Shown here piece by piece: positions 1-6,704 of a stretch of DNA of 11,059 nucleotides. The stretch is taken from contig JAEYWW010000129.1 in assembly GCA_023428805.1 (NCBI GenBank), positions 1 through 11,059 on the forward strand. The letters are read 5' to 3'. Each line of letters begins with the position of its first letter. The first letter of the stretch is position 1. This DNA comes from Armatimonadota bacterium. Its GTDB lineage: Bacteria; Armatimonadota; Fimbriimonadia; Fimbriimonadales; Fimbriimonadaceae. Under the pieces are notes generated by a model. It saw only the letters and a program-made list of their open reading frames with translations, had not been told where the DNA came from and made no database searches. The position numbers and the translations under genes were made by a program.

Positions 1-140
1 ATTCTGGACCAATCGTGATCGTCCGTTAAGTCTCTGTTGAAGAGCAGACCGCGACTCGACCACCAGAAGAGCGGGCCCAAAGGGCCATTCAAAGCATCCT
101 CGGCGGATAACGCGCCGAACCACTCAACGTCTAAAAGGGT
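1..140. other. Upstream region without a recognisable gene
   Basis: All three plus-strand frames meet a stop within the first 40 bases, so at most a very short tail of an upstream gene could lie here. A small hairpin (GGCCC, loop AAA, GGGCC at 74-86) has no T-tract after it. The sequence GAAGAGC occurs twice, near 40 and 66. A purine-rich AAAAGGG at 133-139 sits only one base before the ATG at 141, which is too close for a normal ribosome binding site. I see no convincing promoter. Confidence 0.4.
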
Positions 141-1310
141 ATGAGACATGCCCTCTTGTCTATTTTTGCCCTGGCCGCTTCTTCGGCGTTCGCCGTTGAT
201 CGGCTGAACCACGAGCCGATCTGGGAGTACGAGGATGGCCGATGGGCGGGCCTTCGCGTTGGCCGCACCACCCTGCGCGATCTCGAGTCCGGATATGGAG
301 GACGGTATGACGGGCGCGGCAGTGTGCGCCTCAATTTCTCAGACCGCACCCGTGGCACCGTCACCGCCCTGTTCGCCGAAGACACCCGCAATCGACCACA
401 GGGCAACAATCGCGAGTGGGAAAGGGGCAATCAGTACTACAACAACCCAGTTGTTGAAGCGATTCGAATCGATTACAGCGGCGACGAGCCATCTCTCAGC
501 GAAATGGACCGCCGCATGAAGCATCGCGGCAACGAGTTCTGGCGCAAAGGCAGGCAAGGCGATTGGAGCCTGATGGTGTACGAACACGAAGGAGTGATCG
601 CGGTCGTGCAGGGATCAGGACGAGACCGCCGCGCCCGCACGTTCTTCCTGATCGCGCCATCGCGCATGAGCACGGTGCTGCGGCCGTACTCCAGCCAGGC
701 AACCAGCCGGGGCAATGACGGCGGCTTGCTAGAGCAGATTTTCGGCGGCGGACGTGATCGGGACAACCAGGACAACCGCCAGCAATACAGCGACTACGCC
801 GTCTTCGGGCGAATCACCATGAACCTCAACTATTCGGGCAACATGCCGCGCGGCATGAGGTCGAGCGACAACCCCCGGTTCCGAACCTGGGCCACCCAGG
901 AACTGCGCGACCTGCGTTCGGGAGCGATGCGCTACGACAGCCGCAGCAGCGGCGAAGTGAGGATCGACGCCCGCTGGACGGAATTTGATCGAAACGACGA
1001 CGACGGGAAGCTCGAAATCCGCGCCTCCTTCCGCTCCAATGGCCTAGACATCCGGGACGATTACGAATCGAACGTGAACGGCGACTATCGCGGAGAGTGG
1101 GAGCGCGGCATGAGGCACGTCATCAGCGAACTGCAGAAGAAGACTGACCGTGAACTTGATCGTGGCTGGAACGATTCGCGCGACAATGGTCGCAATGACG
1201 GGCGAGCCCTTTCACTCAATGACGCGCTGGCAGAACTCACCCGCGCCGCGACCGGCGTCGGAAACGACTCCTACCTGGGTGGCCGCCCCGGCTTCAGACG
1301 CGGCGGCTGA
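141..1310 (+). CDS. Secreted protein of unknown function, Arg/Asp/Asn-rich (paralogue A)
   Basis: I do not recognise a named family. The protein has 389 residues. Residues 1-18 (MRHALLSIFALAASSAFA) look like a Sec signal peptide with an A-F-A cleavage site, so export is likely. The mature part is very polar, rich in Arg, Asp, Asn and Gly, with a low-complexity stretch around 203-215 and a disordered-looking, Arg/Asp/Asn-rich C-terminus. Conserved-looking blocks are P26-x-W28...W35-x-G-L-R (26-53), an FFLIAP strand (168-173), and W250...Y265-D-S-R...W279. All recur in order in the next gene, so the two are paralogues. The G-L-R-V-G-x-T pattern faintly recalls short motifs of SmpA/OmlA-like exported proteins, but this is weak. 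The ATG at 141 is the first possible start, because an in-frame TAA lies at 132-134. The stop codon lies inside a hairpin. Existence is likely; function is unknown. Confidence 0.85.
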   Translation: MRHALLSIFALAASSAFAVDRLNHEPIWEYEDGRWAGLRVGRTTLRDLESGYGGRYDGRGSVRLNFSDRTRGTVTALFAEDTRNRPQGNNREWERGNQYYNNPVVEAIRIDYSGDEPSLSEMDRRMKHRGNEFWRKGRQGDWSLMVYEHEGVIAVVQGSGRDRRARTFFLIAPSRMSTVLRPYSSQATSRGNDGGLLEQIFGGGRDRDNQDNRQQYSDYAVFGRITMNLNYSGNMPRGMRSSDNPRFRTWATQELRDLRSGAMRYDSRSSGEVRIDARWTEFDRNDDDGKLEIRASFRSNGLDIRDDYESNVNGDYRGEWERGMRHVISELQKKTDRELDRGWNDSRDNGRNDGRALSLNDALAELTRAATGVGNDSYLGGRPGFRRGG

Positions 1311-1324
1311 TCGCTCGATCAGCC
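1305..1324 (+). terminator. Hairpin over the stop codon of paralogue A
   Basis: A perfect 9-bp inverted repeat (GGCTGATCG, CT, CGATCAGCC) spans the TGA stop at 1308-1310. It has no T-tract of its own. It lies six bases before a second, stronger hairpin, so the pair may act together in termination or in protecting the mRNA 3' end. Confidence 0.5.
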
Positions 1325-1330
1325 CTGCAT

Positions 1331-1360
1331 AGCCGGGAGATCATTCTCCCGGCTATATTT
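1331..1360 (+). terminator. Probable intrinsic terminator after paralogue A
   Basis: A perfect 10-bp stem (AGCCGGGAGA / TCTCCCGGCT, 1331-1340 and 1345-1354) closes a four-base loop TCAT and is followed by ATATTT. The stem is strong and the T-tract short. It separates the two paralogues into different transcription units. The GTG proposed as start of the next gene follows directly at 1361. Confidence 0.75.
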
Positions 1361-2425
1361 GTGCGCGACTCCACGTTCCGAGCCTACAATAACATTGTGA
1401 TCACCGCCGCCCTCCTCGGACTCGTCCTCGCTGGCGACCCACTGCAGCCTGCTCCTCTCTGGGGGTTCAACGGCAGGGCTTGGTCGGGACTTCGCATCGG
1501 CGAACAGACGGATGCGGATCTCAAAAAACAGTTCGGCGCCGGAAAGGGCGCCATCCGTCCTGAAGCGCTCCAAATTCCGACCGGAGATGACGGAATTCGA
1601 GTGGACGCATTGCTGGATGGGCGCGGCGGCAAGGCCAAACTCGCGGCCATCAGAGTCAAGTACGAACGGGTCCGCCCGCCGAGCGGCAAGGAGCTGACCG
1701 AAACTCTGGGCGAAGAACCTGAATGGTACTGGCACCGCCAGCGCGCCAGCTCCTGGAGCATGGGAATCTGGCCCAAGTCGGGCATCGTCGTGGTTGGTGA
1801 AGAGGATGGAGGAGACTTCCGTCCCGACTTCTTCCTCCTGGTGCCTCCCACAGCACTTTGGGCAATGTCGCAGGATTACCGGCGAGAACAGACCGACCTG
1901 ATCGACGTTCCCGATCCTGGCCGCGACTGGGATCGAACGTTCTACTTCAGCAGCGTTTCGACCAGCGTCACCGCCACCGGCAAAACTCCGCCCGACTGCG
2001 GACCACAAGATCGGAAGCGCATGGAGGAATGGGCAGACGATGAACTGCACAGGCTTCGAAACAGCGTGCTTCACTACGATTCACGCGCAAGGGGCAGCCT
2101 CAGCTTGAGCGCAAATTGGAACAATTTCAACGGCAAGGGCGAGGGCAAAGTAAACGTCAGCATCACCTACTCCGGCCCAACCCCCTACGGTCAAGTCTCC
2201 TTCTCGGACACCTCGACACGCACGATACGAAGCGGATTCCGACGGGAGTTTGAAAACGAAGTCTCCGACGTGATCGATGAGCTGATCCGCGAGGGGCGAC
2301 GAAAGGCCGACAGCCTCCACCCGCCCACCCGTGAGGAGTGGTACGCATGGCAGATGCGGCTGCTCTATGACAAGGCGACAGGAACAAATTCAGCAGGCAC
2401 ACCGCTGGATGGGAGGAAAAACTGA
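1361..2425 (+). CDS. Secreted protein of unknown function (paralogue B)
   Basis: No named family recognised. From the GTG at 1361 the protein has 354 residues. Its N-terminus looks like a signal peptide: Arg2 and Arg7, a hydrophobic run 12-24, then G-D-P. The rest is soluble and beta-rich. It is a diverged tandem copy of the preceding gene: P32-x-W34...W41-x-G-L-R-I-G, FFLL-V-P (157-162) and W224...E-L...Y239-D-S-R...A251-x-W253 match paralogue A in the same order and nearly the same spacing. It lacks A's low-complexity insert and long polar C-terminus. The start is uncertain. GTG 1361 gives the charged n-region expected of a signal peptide but follows the terminator directly and has no ribosome binding site. 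GTG 1397 lies six bases after a TACAAT box (1385-1390) but would leave an uncharged leader. The stop overlaps the start of the hydrolase by one base (TGATG), so the two are co-translated. Confidence 0.82.
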   Translation: MRDSTFRAYNNIVITAALLGLVLAGDPLQPAPLWGFNGRAWSGLRIGEQTDADLKKQFGAGKGAIRPEALQIPTGDDGIRVDALLDGRGGKAKLAAIRVKYERVRPPSGKELTETLGEEPEWYWHRQRASSWSMGIWPKSGIVVVGEEDGGDFRPDFFLLVPPTALWAMSQDYRREQTDLIDVPDPGRDWDRTFYFSSVSTSVTATGKTPPDCGPQDRKRMEEWADDELHRLRNSVLHYDSRARGSLSLSANWNNFNGKGEGKVNVSITYSGPTPYGQVSFSDTSTRTIRSGFRREFENEVSDVIDELIREGRRKADSLHPPTREEWYAWQMRLLYDKATGTNSAGTPLDGRKN

Positions 2426-3066
2426 TGGAGCCACCCACCGGATTCTTGGAGTTCTCTGTGAGGGGCATGAACTATGTCGTTTACCTTCCGAAGAATGCCA
2501 AATCGCCCTGCCCCGCCATCCTCTTCCTGCACGGCCGCGGCGAGTCGGGCCATGATGGGCTCAAGCAGGTGATCCAGGGCGTCGGGTCGGCGGTGATGTG
2601 GGATCGCTCCCGGTGGCCCTTCCTGATCATCTTCCCCCAGAAGCCGGATCATGACAAGCTCTGGCCGGACTATCGAAAGGAACTCAATTTGATTCTGAAA
2701 AGTGTTGAGGAGGGATTCGATATCGACCCTCACAAACGGTATATCACAGGGCTCAGCCAAGGAGGCCACGGCACCTATCGCCTTGCGGGATCATTGGATT
2801 GGAATTTCGCCGCCGCCGCGCCGATCTGCGGGTGGTGCGACGATGATGAGTCGCTCCGCAAGCTGCACGACATTCCGGTCTGGGCGTTTCATGGCGACGC
2901 CGACACGGCGGTGCCCGTGAAGGGATCGCAGGATGCAGTCGCCAAGATCAAGCAGTTCGGCGGCGATGCGAAGCTGACGATCTTCGAGGGGGTGGATCAC
3001 AACTCGTGGGACAAGGCGTACCGCGAAACAGATCTGCCGACCTGGCTGCTCAGCGAGAGTCTGTGA
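2425..3066 (+). CDS. Alpha/beta hydrolase (predicted esterase/peptidase type)
   Basis: A serine hydrolase of 213 residues with the alpha/beta-hydrolase fold, resembling the carboxylesterase/phospholipase and 'predicted peptidase' groups; the substrate cannot be told. Visible signs: the oxyanion strand ILFLHGRG (32-39); the nucleophile elbow G-L-S111-Q-G; the acid in HGDAD160-TAVPV; and His192 in V-D-H-N-S-W near the C-terminus, giving a Ser111-Asp160-His192 triad. The core is about the minimum length for the fold, with little cap. No signal peptide is visible, so it is probably cytoplasmic, whereas the preceding gene product looks exported. The ATG at 2425 overlaps the previous stop (TGATG) and has a strong ribosome binding site, GGGAGG at 2411-2416, eight bases upstream. 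The 3' end overlaps the convergent glcF-like gene by 17 bases. Family call is sure; function is not. Confidence 0.9.
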   Translation: MEPPTGFLEFSVRGMNYVVYLPKNAKSPCPAILFLHGRGESGHDGLKQVIQGVGSAVMWDRSRWPFLIIFPQKPDHDKLWPDYRKELNLILKSVEEGFDIDPHKRYITGLSQGGHGTYRLAGSLDWNFAAAAPICGWCDDDESLRKLHDIPVWAFHGDADTAVPVKGSQDAVAKIKQFGGDAKLTIFEGVDHNSWDKAYRETDLPTWLLSESL

Positions 3067-4213
3067 GCCCGGAAAAGGAAGCTTCCAGAACTTCAGCAGT
3101 GTGCATCACGCGGATTGCACCGCCATGCTCGCGTGATGCCTGGGCGATCCAGGCGTGGCAGCCGGGGTTGCCGCTGACCACGATCTGAGCCCCGGACGCT
3201 TCGATGTTGCGCCACTTGCGTTCGAGCAGCCGCCGGGCCATTGCGGGCTGGGAGAGATTGTAGATTCCCGCACTGCCGCAGCAGACATCGCTTTCCTTCA
3301 AATCAACGAGTTCGACTCCCGGGATCGCCGCCAGCAGTTCGCGGGGCTGAGAGCGAATGCCCTGCCCGTGCGCGAGATGGCAGGCATCGTGGTACGCGAT
3401 GGATGCCGAAACTCCGTTCGACTTACCCAGTTCCTCCCCCAACCCCTGCGTCGAAAGGAACTCCGATATGTCGAATACACGATCCGAGAGCGGCCCCTTC
3501 TTCAGTTCCGACCCGCAGCCGGCGGAGTTGACGATGATCGGAAGATCATCGCCAAACGCGGAGGCAAGCCGGACTTGAAGACTCTCAGCTTCCGCGCCAA
3601 ACCCCGCGTGGGCGTGCAGCGCACCGCAGCATCCGTCATTGGCTGGCTTCACTTTGAATCCCACACGCCGGAGCAGTCGTTCGGTCGCCTCATGAACTCC
3701 GGGGAAAAGAACCCGCATCGCACACCCCTTGAGCAGATGCACCTCGCCGCGAATCGGGGGCAGATCGGCTGAGCGGAGAGGCGGCCAATCGGAATGTTGA
3801 AGGGCTGGCTTATCTGCCTGAGGAGCTTCGGCGCTCAAGAATCGCGGAACGCGGCGTCCCGGGCCCGCCAGGCTGACTTTGAGCAGAGGTGGCGTCGTGA
3901 GGATGCGGAGCATCATCTTGGTTCGCCAGTCGGACTGAGCCTCCAATTGGCGCTGCCGCGCCAGTTCCAGAATCTCCCCGTATTCCACGCCGCTCGGACA
4001 AGCCGTTTCGCAGGCCCGGCAACCGAGGCAGGAATCAAGTGGCTGGGCGACATCTTTCCCCCACGGAATCGCCCCTTCATCCGCAGATTTGGCAAGGTAA
4101 ATCCGCCCGCGCGGAGACATCGCCTCATTGCCCGTCTCCATGAAGGTCGGGCAGGATTCAAGACAGAATCCGCAGCGAATGCACTTCGCCGCAAGATCCG
4201 AAATCGCCTCCAT
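3050..4213 (-). CDS. glcF: Glycolate oxidase iron-sulfur subunit (GlcF-type Fe-S oxidoreductase)
   Basis: GlcF passes electrons from the FAD subunits GlcD/GlcE of glycolate dehydrogenase, which oxidises glycolate to glyoxylate; the complex is usually membrane-associated. The 387-residue protein has two ferredoxin-like 4Fe-4S motifs, C11-x2-C14-x2-C17-x3-C21-P and C62-x2-C65-x2-C68-x3-C72-P. Two cysteine-rich CCG domains follow: C164 with C195-C196-G, and C278 with C311-C312-G. This order and length fit GlcF (about 400 residues). LutA-like and other CCG-domain subunits are related alternatives, but the double 4Fe-4S head favours GlcF. No glcD or glcE lies in the window, so the partner must be elsewhere. 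The ATG at 4213 has no ribosome binding site, but a TAAACT box ends six bases before it, suggesting a leaderless mRNA. It is 32 bases downstream of the preceding minus-strand gene, so readthrough is also possible. Confidence 0.88.
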   Translation of the reverse strand: MEAISDLAAKCIRCGFCLESCPTFMETGNEAMSPRGRIYLAKSADEGAIPWGKDVAQPLDSCLGCRACETACPSGVEYGEILELARQRQLEAQSDWRTKMMLRILTTPPLLKVSLAGPGRRVPRFLSAEAPQADKPALQHSDWPPLRSADLPPIRGEVHLLKGCAMRVLFPGVHEATERLLRRVGFKVKPANDGCCGALHAHAGFGAEAESLQVRLASAFGDDLPIIVNSAGCGSELKKGPLSDRVFDISEFLSTQGLGEELGKSNGVSASIAYHDACHLAHGQGIRSQPRELLAAIPGVELVDLKESDVCCGSAGIYNLSQPAMARRLLERKWRNIEASGAQIVVSGNPGCHAWIAQASREHGGAIRVMHTAEVLEASFSGLTDSR

Positions 4214-4219
4214 GCGAGC

Positions 4220-4225
4220 AGTTTA
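4220..4225 (-). promoter_or_regulatory. Candidate -10 box of glcF, leaderless spacing
   Basis: On the minus strand TAAACT is followed by six bases (GCTCGC) and then the ATG of glcF. No Shine-Dalgarno site is present. With the normal spacing from -10 box to start point, transcription would begin at or next to the start codon. A short inverted repeat (GCGAG...CTCGC, about 4214-4233) flanks the box and could be an operator. No clear -35 element is seen. Confidence 0.45.
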
Positions 4226-4245
4226 GCTCTCGCGGAAGAGACCTA

Positions 4246-5427
4246 TTATTTGCCGAGCGCTCGGCGCAATGATTGATCCGGAACAAAGGCCCTGACCGCT
4301 TCATCAATCTGCAGACTTAAAAGGCCTTCCTGGGCGTGCCAGGTCATCTGAACAGACTTTGAATCTGAAGTCAATATGATTGGCACTCCTGGCGACAAAG
4401 GCCTCGGCATTTTCGCCGGCGTCAAACGACCCTCGGCCTTGGATTGATGGAGCCGCCACCTCATGCTTTCCGGGACCAGTTCAACTTTTCTGCGAAGTTT
4501 GTCCTCTCCAGCACTCATTCCACCGCCGAATGCACTCCCCAAGTTCTGGGCGCTGAGGACACGTCCTGTCTCCGCTTCCAAAATCACCCAGGCATTGCGC
4601 ATGAAATCATTCTTTTGAGGCGACCAAGAGTTCGCCTCAGAGACGATGGCGGAATAAAGGAGGATCGCTTCGCTCTTCTTGGCCCTCTCCCGATCTGCCA
4701 ACGTAGAGTTTTTGTAAAGCTGCGGGATGCCGAACATCGGCTTGCTGACTCCAGTCTCAGCCTCCTTCCAACCGAGCATGTTCATGGCCGCGCCGGCCGC
4801 CCGGCCACGAATGTCAATGACGGCCATGGGCTTCTTTGTCGGCGCGACAAAAGACTTGGGAAATTCAGTCCAGTAGACAAAGTTCACGCCTCCAGTCCGA
4901 ACGTCCATGTCCCCTTCGATTCCGGTCATGTAAGAATAAGGCTGATTCTCAGGGCGGCATGACGCAACGATATGATAGAGTTCCCCACCAAACTCCATGC
5001 CCTCAACAAACTCGATGTTGGCGGGGGCCCCTGCCGCACGACAAATCCCGAGAAACCGTTCAATGAGCTCTGGGCGCGAAGAGTCAAAGATTTTGACGGA
5101 AAGATTTGTTGGTGGACGAAAACCAGACAAAACTCCGGTCTCGACAGAGTAAAGGTAGTGGCTATTGTCTGCAAAAGTGATGCTGACAGAATTACCGCTA
5201 GAGGTTGTGGCTATACTTTCTAGCTTTTCGTTGAATACTTGGGAGGCATTGGCACCAATTCCGAGATATAGCCTCACATTTGAAACCTGCTCGGAAACTG
5301 CGGTTGGATTGATTCGCCCCCATGGAAATTCTTTCAACTCGGCAAGCGAAACTTGCACTTGCGATGTTGACTTGATCTGATCAGAATATCCATGATCAAA
5401 AATCACTTGAAAAAGCATTGTCATCAT
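4246..5427 (-). CDS. Protein of unknown function in low-GC block
   Basis: No family recognised. I place the start at the ATG at 5427 (393 residues), not at an earlier in-frame ATG at 5508 that would run 71 bases into the upstream gene. An AGGA site lies eight bases before 5427, and the gap to the upstream stop is then ten bases. The N-terminus (MMTMLFQVIF) is briefly hydrophobic but lacks a positive charge, so it is a poor signal peptide. The first 120 residues alternate polar and hydrophobic residues like beta strands. The middle has a Gly/Ala-rich segment (RGRAAGAAMNMLG), and the C-terminal third is Lys/Arg-rich and probably helical (LADRERAKKSEA). No catalytic signature or membrane helix stands out. 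Base composition is lower in GC than the flanks. Tight linkage to the peptidase-like gene upstream suggests a joint function, possibly as partner or substrate; this is inference. Confidence 0.8.
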   Translation of the reverse strand: MMTMLFQVIFDHGYSDQIKSTSQVQVSLAELKEFPWGRINPTAVSEQVSNVRLYLGIGANASQVFNEKLESIATTSSGNSVSITFADNSHYLYSVETGVLSGFRPPTNLSVKIFDSSRPELIERFLGICRAAGAPANIEFVEGMEFGGELYHIVASCRPENQPYSYMTGIEGDMDVRTGGVNFVYWTEFPKSFVAPTKKPMAVIDIRGRAAGAAMNMLGWKEAETGVSKPMFGIPQLYKNSTLADRERAKKSEAILLYSAIVSEANSWSPQKNDFMRNAWVILEAETGRVLSAQNLGSAFGGGMSAGEDKLRRKVELVPESMRWRLHQSKAEGRLTPAKMPRPLSPGVPIILTSDSKSVQMTWHAQEGLLSLQIDEAVRAFVPDQSLRRALGK

Positions 5428-5437
5428 GATGTCATTC

Positions 5438-6580
5438 CTAAGGGCTGGTGTAAGCAGGAATATTCTGCTTTGCGAGATACGAATCTGTTGTGATGTGCCA
5501 AACCTCACCTGACTTCTTATACACTTTGTTTAAAGTTGCCTCTTGGTCACCATTCATCCCCATTGAAGCAGACAGATATGTGCTCCCGCTTCCTTTTGTG
5601 CGAGGGCGATGCTCTACATTTGCTATTTCTCTTGCAACGTTCGCATTTGAACCCTGTATAAGTTGACTCAACAATACCTTGCTGTGCTCTGAGAGGCCGT
5701 CCACCATCAAGGAGCCATCAATGGAGTACTCCGTATTTTCTGATTTCAGAGCGGCCATCACCGGCACAAGGAATTTGAAGAATGCCACGTTATCCCGATT
5801 GCTCATCCCCAACGCGCTCATCCAGTTGGCCCCATGGTTTCCGGTGTCGCACGAATAAAAGAAGACCATGTTGAAAGGCGGATAATCGCCTTTTGCCGCC
5901 ACGACCGACGCAATCTCGTCACGCGTCATCGCATTTGCCCATGTATCCCAAATTATGTCTGTCGGATGAACGAACCCGTGTGTGTAGGTGAAGAAGAGCG
6001 TGGATTTTTTCAACAGCGGATCGCTTCCTTCTAGGATTGCTGATTCATAGTGCTGATCATTTGCAATGACATCATAAAGTGCACCCGACAGCTTGGCGCG
6101 GGCGTCCGCGACGCCGAGTGCCGCTTGATTGGGCGCAGAAAGCACATACTCTGGAGTGCCAGGAACCGGACAAACCACTTCGGCGTCACAGATTTGCGTG
6201 GCATTGACCAGCGCAACATTCTGAACATTGACATTCAAGGCTACGGGAAGTGTGAACGTTGCCTCCTCTTCAACGTACGGTTCTTGGATCACATTGCCAT
6301 GACCATCGACCAAGCCTGGATTTGTCCGCCAAACCTTCACCTTGGGACTGAACTCGATCTGCTTGAATCCATTTGCAAAGTGATTGGTCTGCCACCTGAC
6401 TTTTGCATCGTAGCAGTACAGCGGGGTCTCGCCGAATGTCGCGGGACCGACTGAAAAGGGAAGGTTGATCTCTTCGCCTCCAATCTTCAGCTTGGCTTCC
6501 AGCAACTGAGCCTCCATCCACAAAGCTTGCTGATCAACAGCATTGTGTTCATTCCAATGGACCTCAATGCGAACCGTCAT
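5438..6580 (-). CDS. Putative caspase-like (CHAT/clan CD-type) cysteine peptidase with N-terminal beta domain
   Basis: The 380-residue protein seems to have two parts. Residues 1-125 are beta-rich with alternating hydrophobics, perhaps an Ig-like or binding domain. Residues 190-270 contain a hydrophobic strand ending in His (TLFFTYTH201-G) and, 43 residues later, a second strand ending in Cys (NMVFFYSC244-D-T-G). In CHAT and other clan CD peptidases the catalytic dyad sits exactly so: strand-GHG, then strand-S-x-C-x-T-G. The first motif has Thr where Gly is usual, so the match is suggestive, not proven. About 110 more residues follow, including a Ser/Gly-rich stretch near 329-343. No signal peptide or membrane helix is visible. 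The start is the first ATG in the frame after a stop; it has no ribosome binding site and no clear -10 box. It is the first gene of a two-gene low-GC unit. A diverged secreted gingipain-like enzyme or a non-peptidase are alternatives. Confidence 0.8.
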   Translation of the reverse strand: MTVRIEVHWNEHNAVDQQALWMEAQLLEAKLKIGGEEINLPFSVGPATFGETPLYCYDAKVRWQTNHFANGFKQIEFSPKVKVWRTNPGLVDGHGNVIQEPYVEEEATFTLPVALNVNVQNVALVNATQICDAEVVCPVPGTPEYVLSAPNQAALGVADARAKLSGALYDVIANDQHYESAILEGSDPLLKKSTLFFTYTHGFVHPTDIIWDTWANAMTRDEIASVVAAKGDYPPFNMVFFYSCDTGNHGANWMSALGMSNRDNVAFFKFLVPVMAALKSENTEYSIDGSLMVDGLSEHSKVLLSQLIQGSNANVAREIANVEHRPRTKGSGSTYLSASMGMNGDQEATLNKVYKKSGEVWHITTDSYLAKQNIPAYTSP

Positions 6581-6704
6581 ATCTGAGCCAGTGCCAGCAA
6601 GCGCGTGAACATTCTTAGATGATGCTGCAGCACGGCAAGCTTTTGGAAGGGCATTTGGTCAGATTTTTTGCAGACAAGGTTGCGGTCCGAACGTATGTTG
6701 AATC
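6581..6704. other. Divergent intergenic region
   Basis: This 124-base gap separates the minus-strand peptidase-like gene from the plus-strand small membrane protein and should hold both promoters. For the plus strand there is a TATGTT box close to the start codon. For the minus strand only a weak pair is seen (TTGCCG, 15 bases, TAAGAA). A short open frame that reads through here on the plus strand from 6619 overlaps the real gene and looks accidental. Confidence 0.4.
6694..6699 (+). promoter_or_regulatory. Candidate -10 box, leaderless spacing
   Basis: TATGTT ends five bases before the ATG at 6705, which has no Shine-Dalgarno site. This is the spacing expected when transcription starts at the start codon. 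The only -35 candidate, TTGCAG at 6668-6673, is 20 bases away, which is long. Confidence 0.4.

Noticed and set aside
1319..2074. Long minus-strand open frame (251 codons)
   Set aside because: It lies antisense to the second secreted paralogue, has no start signals, and its composition is that of a shadow frame in high-GC DNA.
3155..3772. Plus-strand open frame of 205 codons
   Set aside because: It is antisense to the GlcF-type gene, whose cysteine motifs prove the minus strand codes.
5428..5508. Longer start for the 393-residue unknown protein
   Set aside because: It would overlap the upstream gene by 71 bases and has no ribosome binding site, while the ATG at 5427 has AGGA at good spacing.
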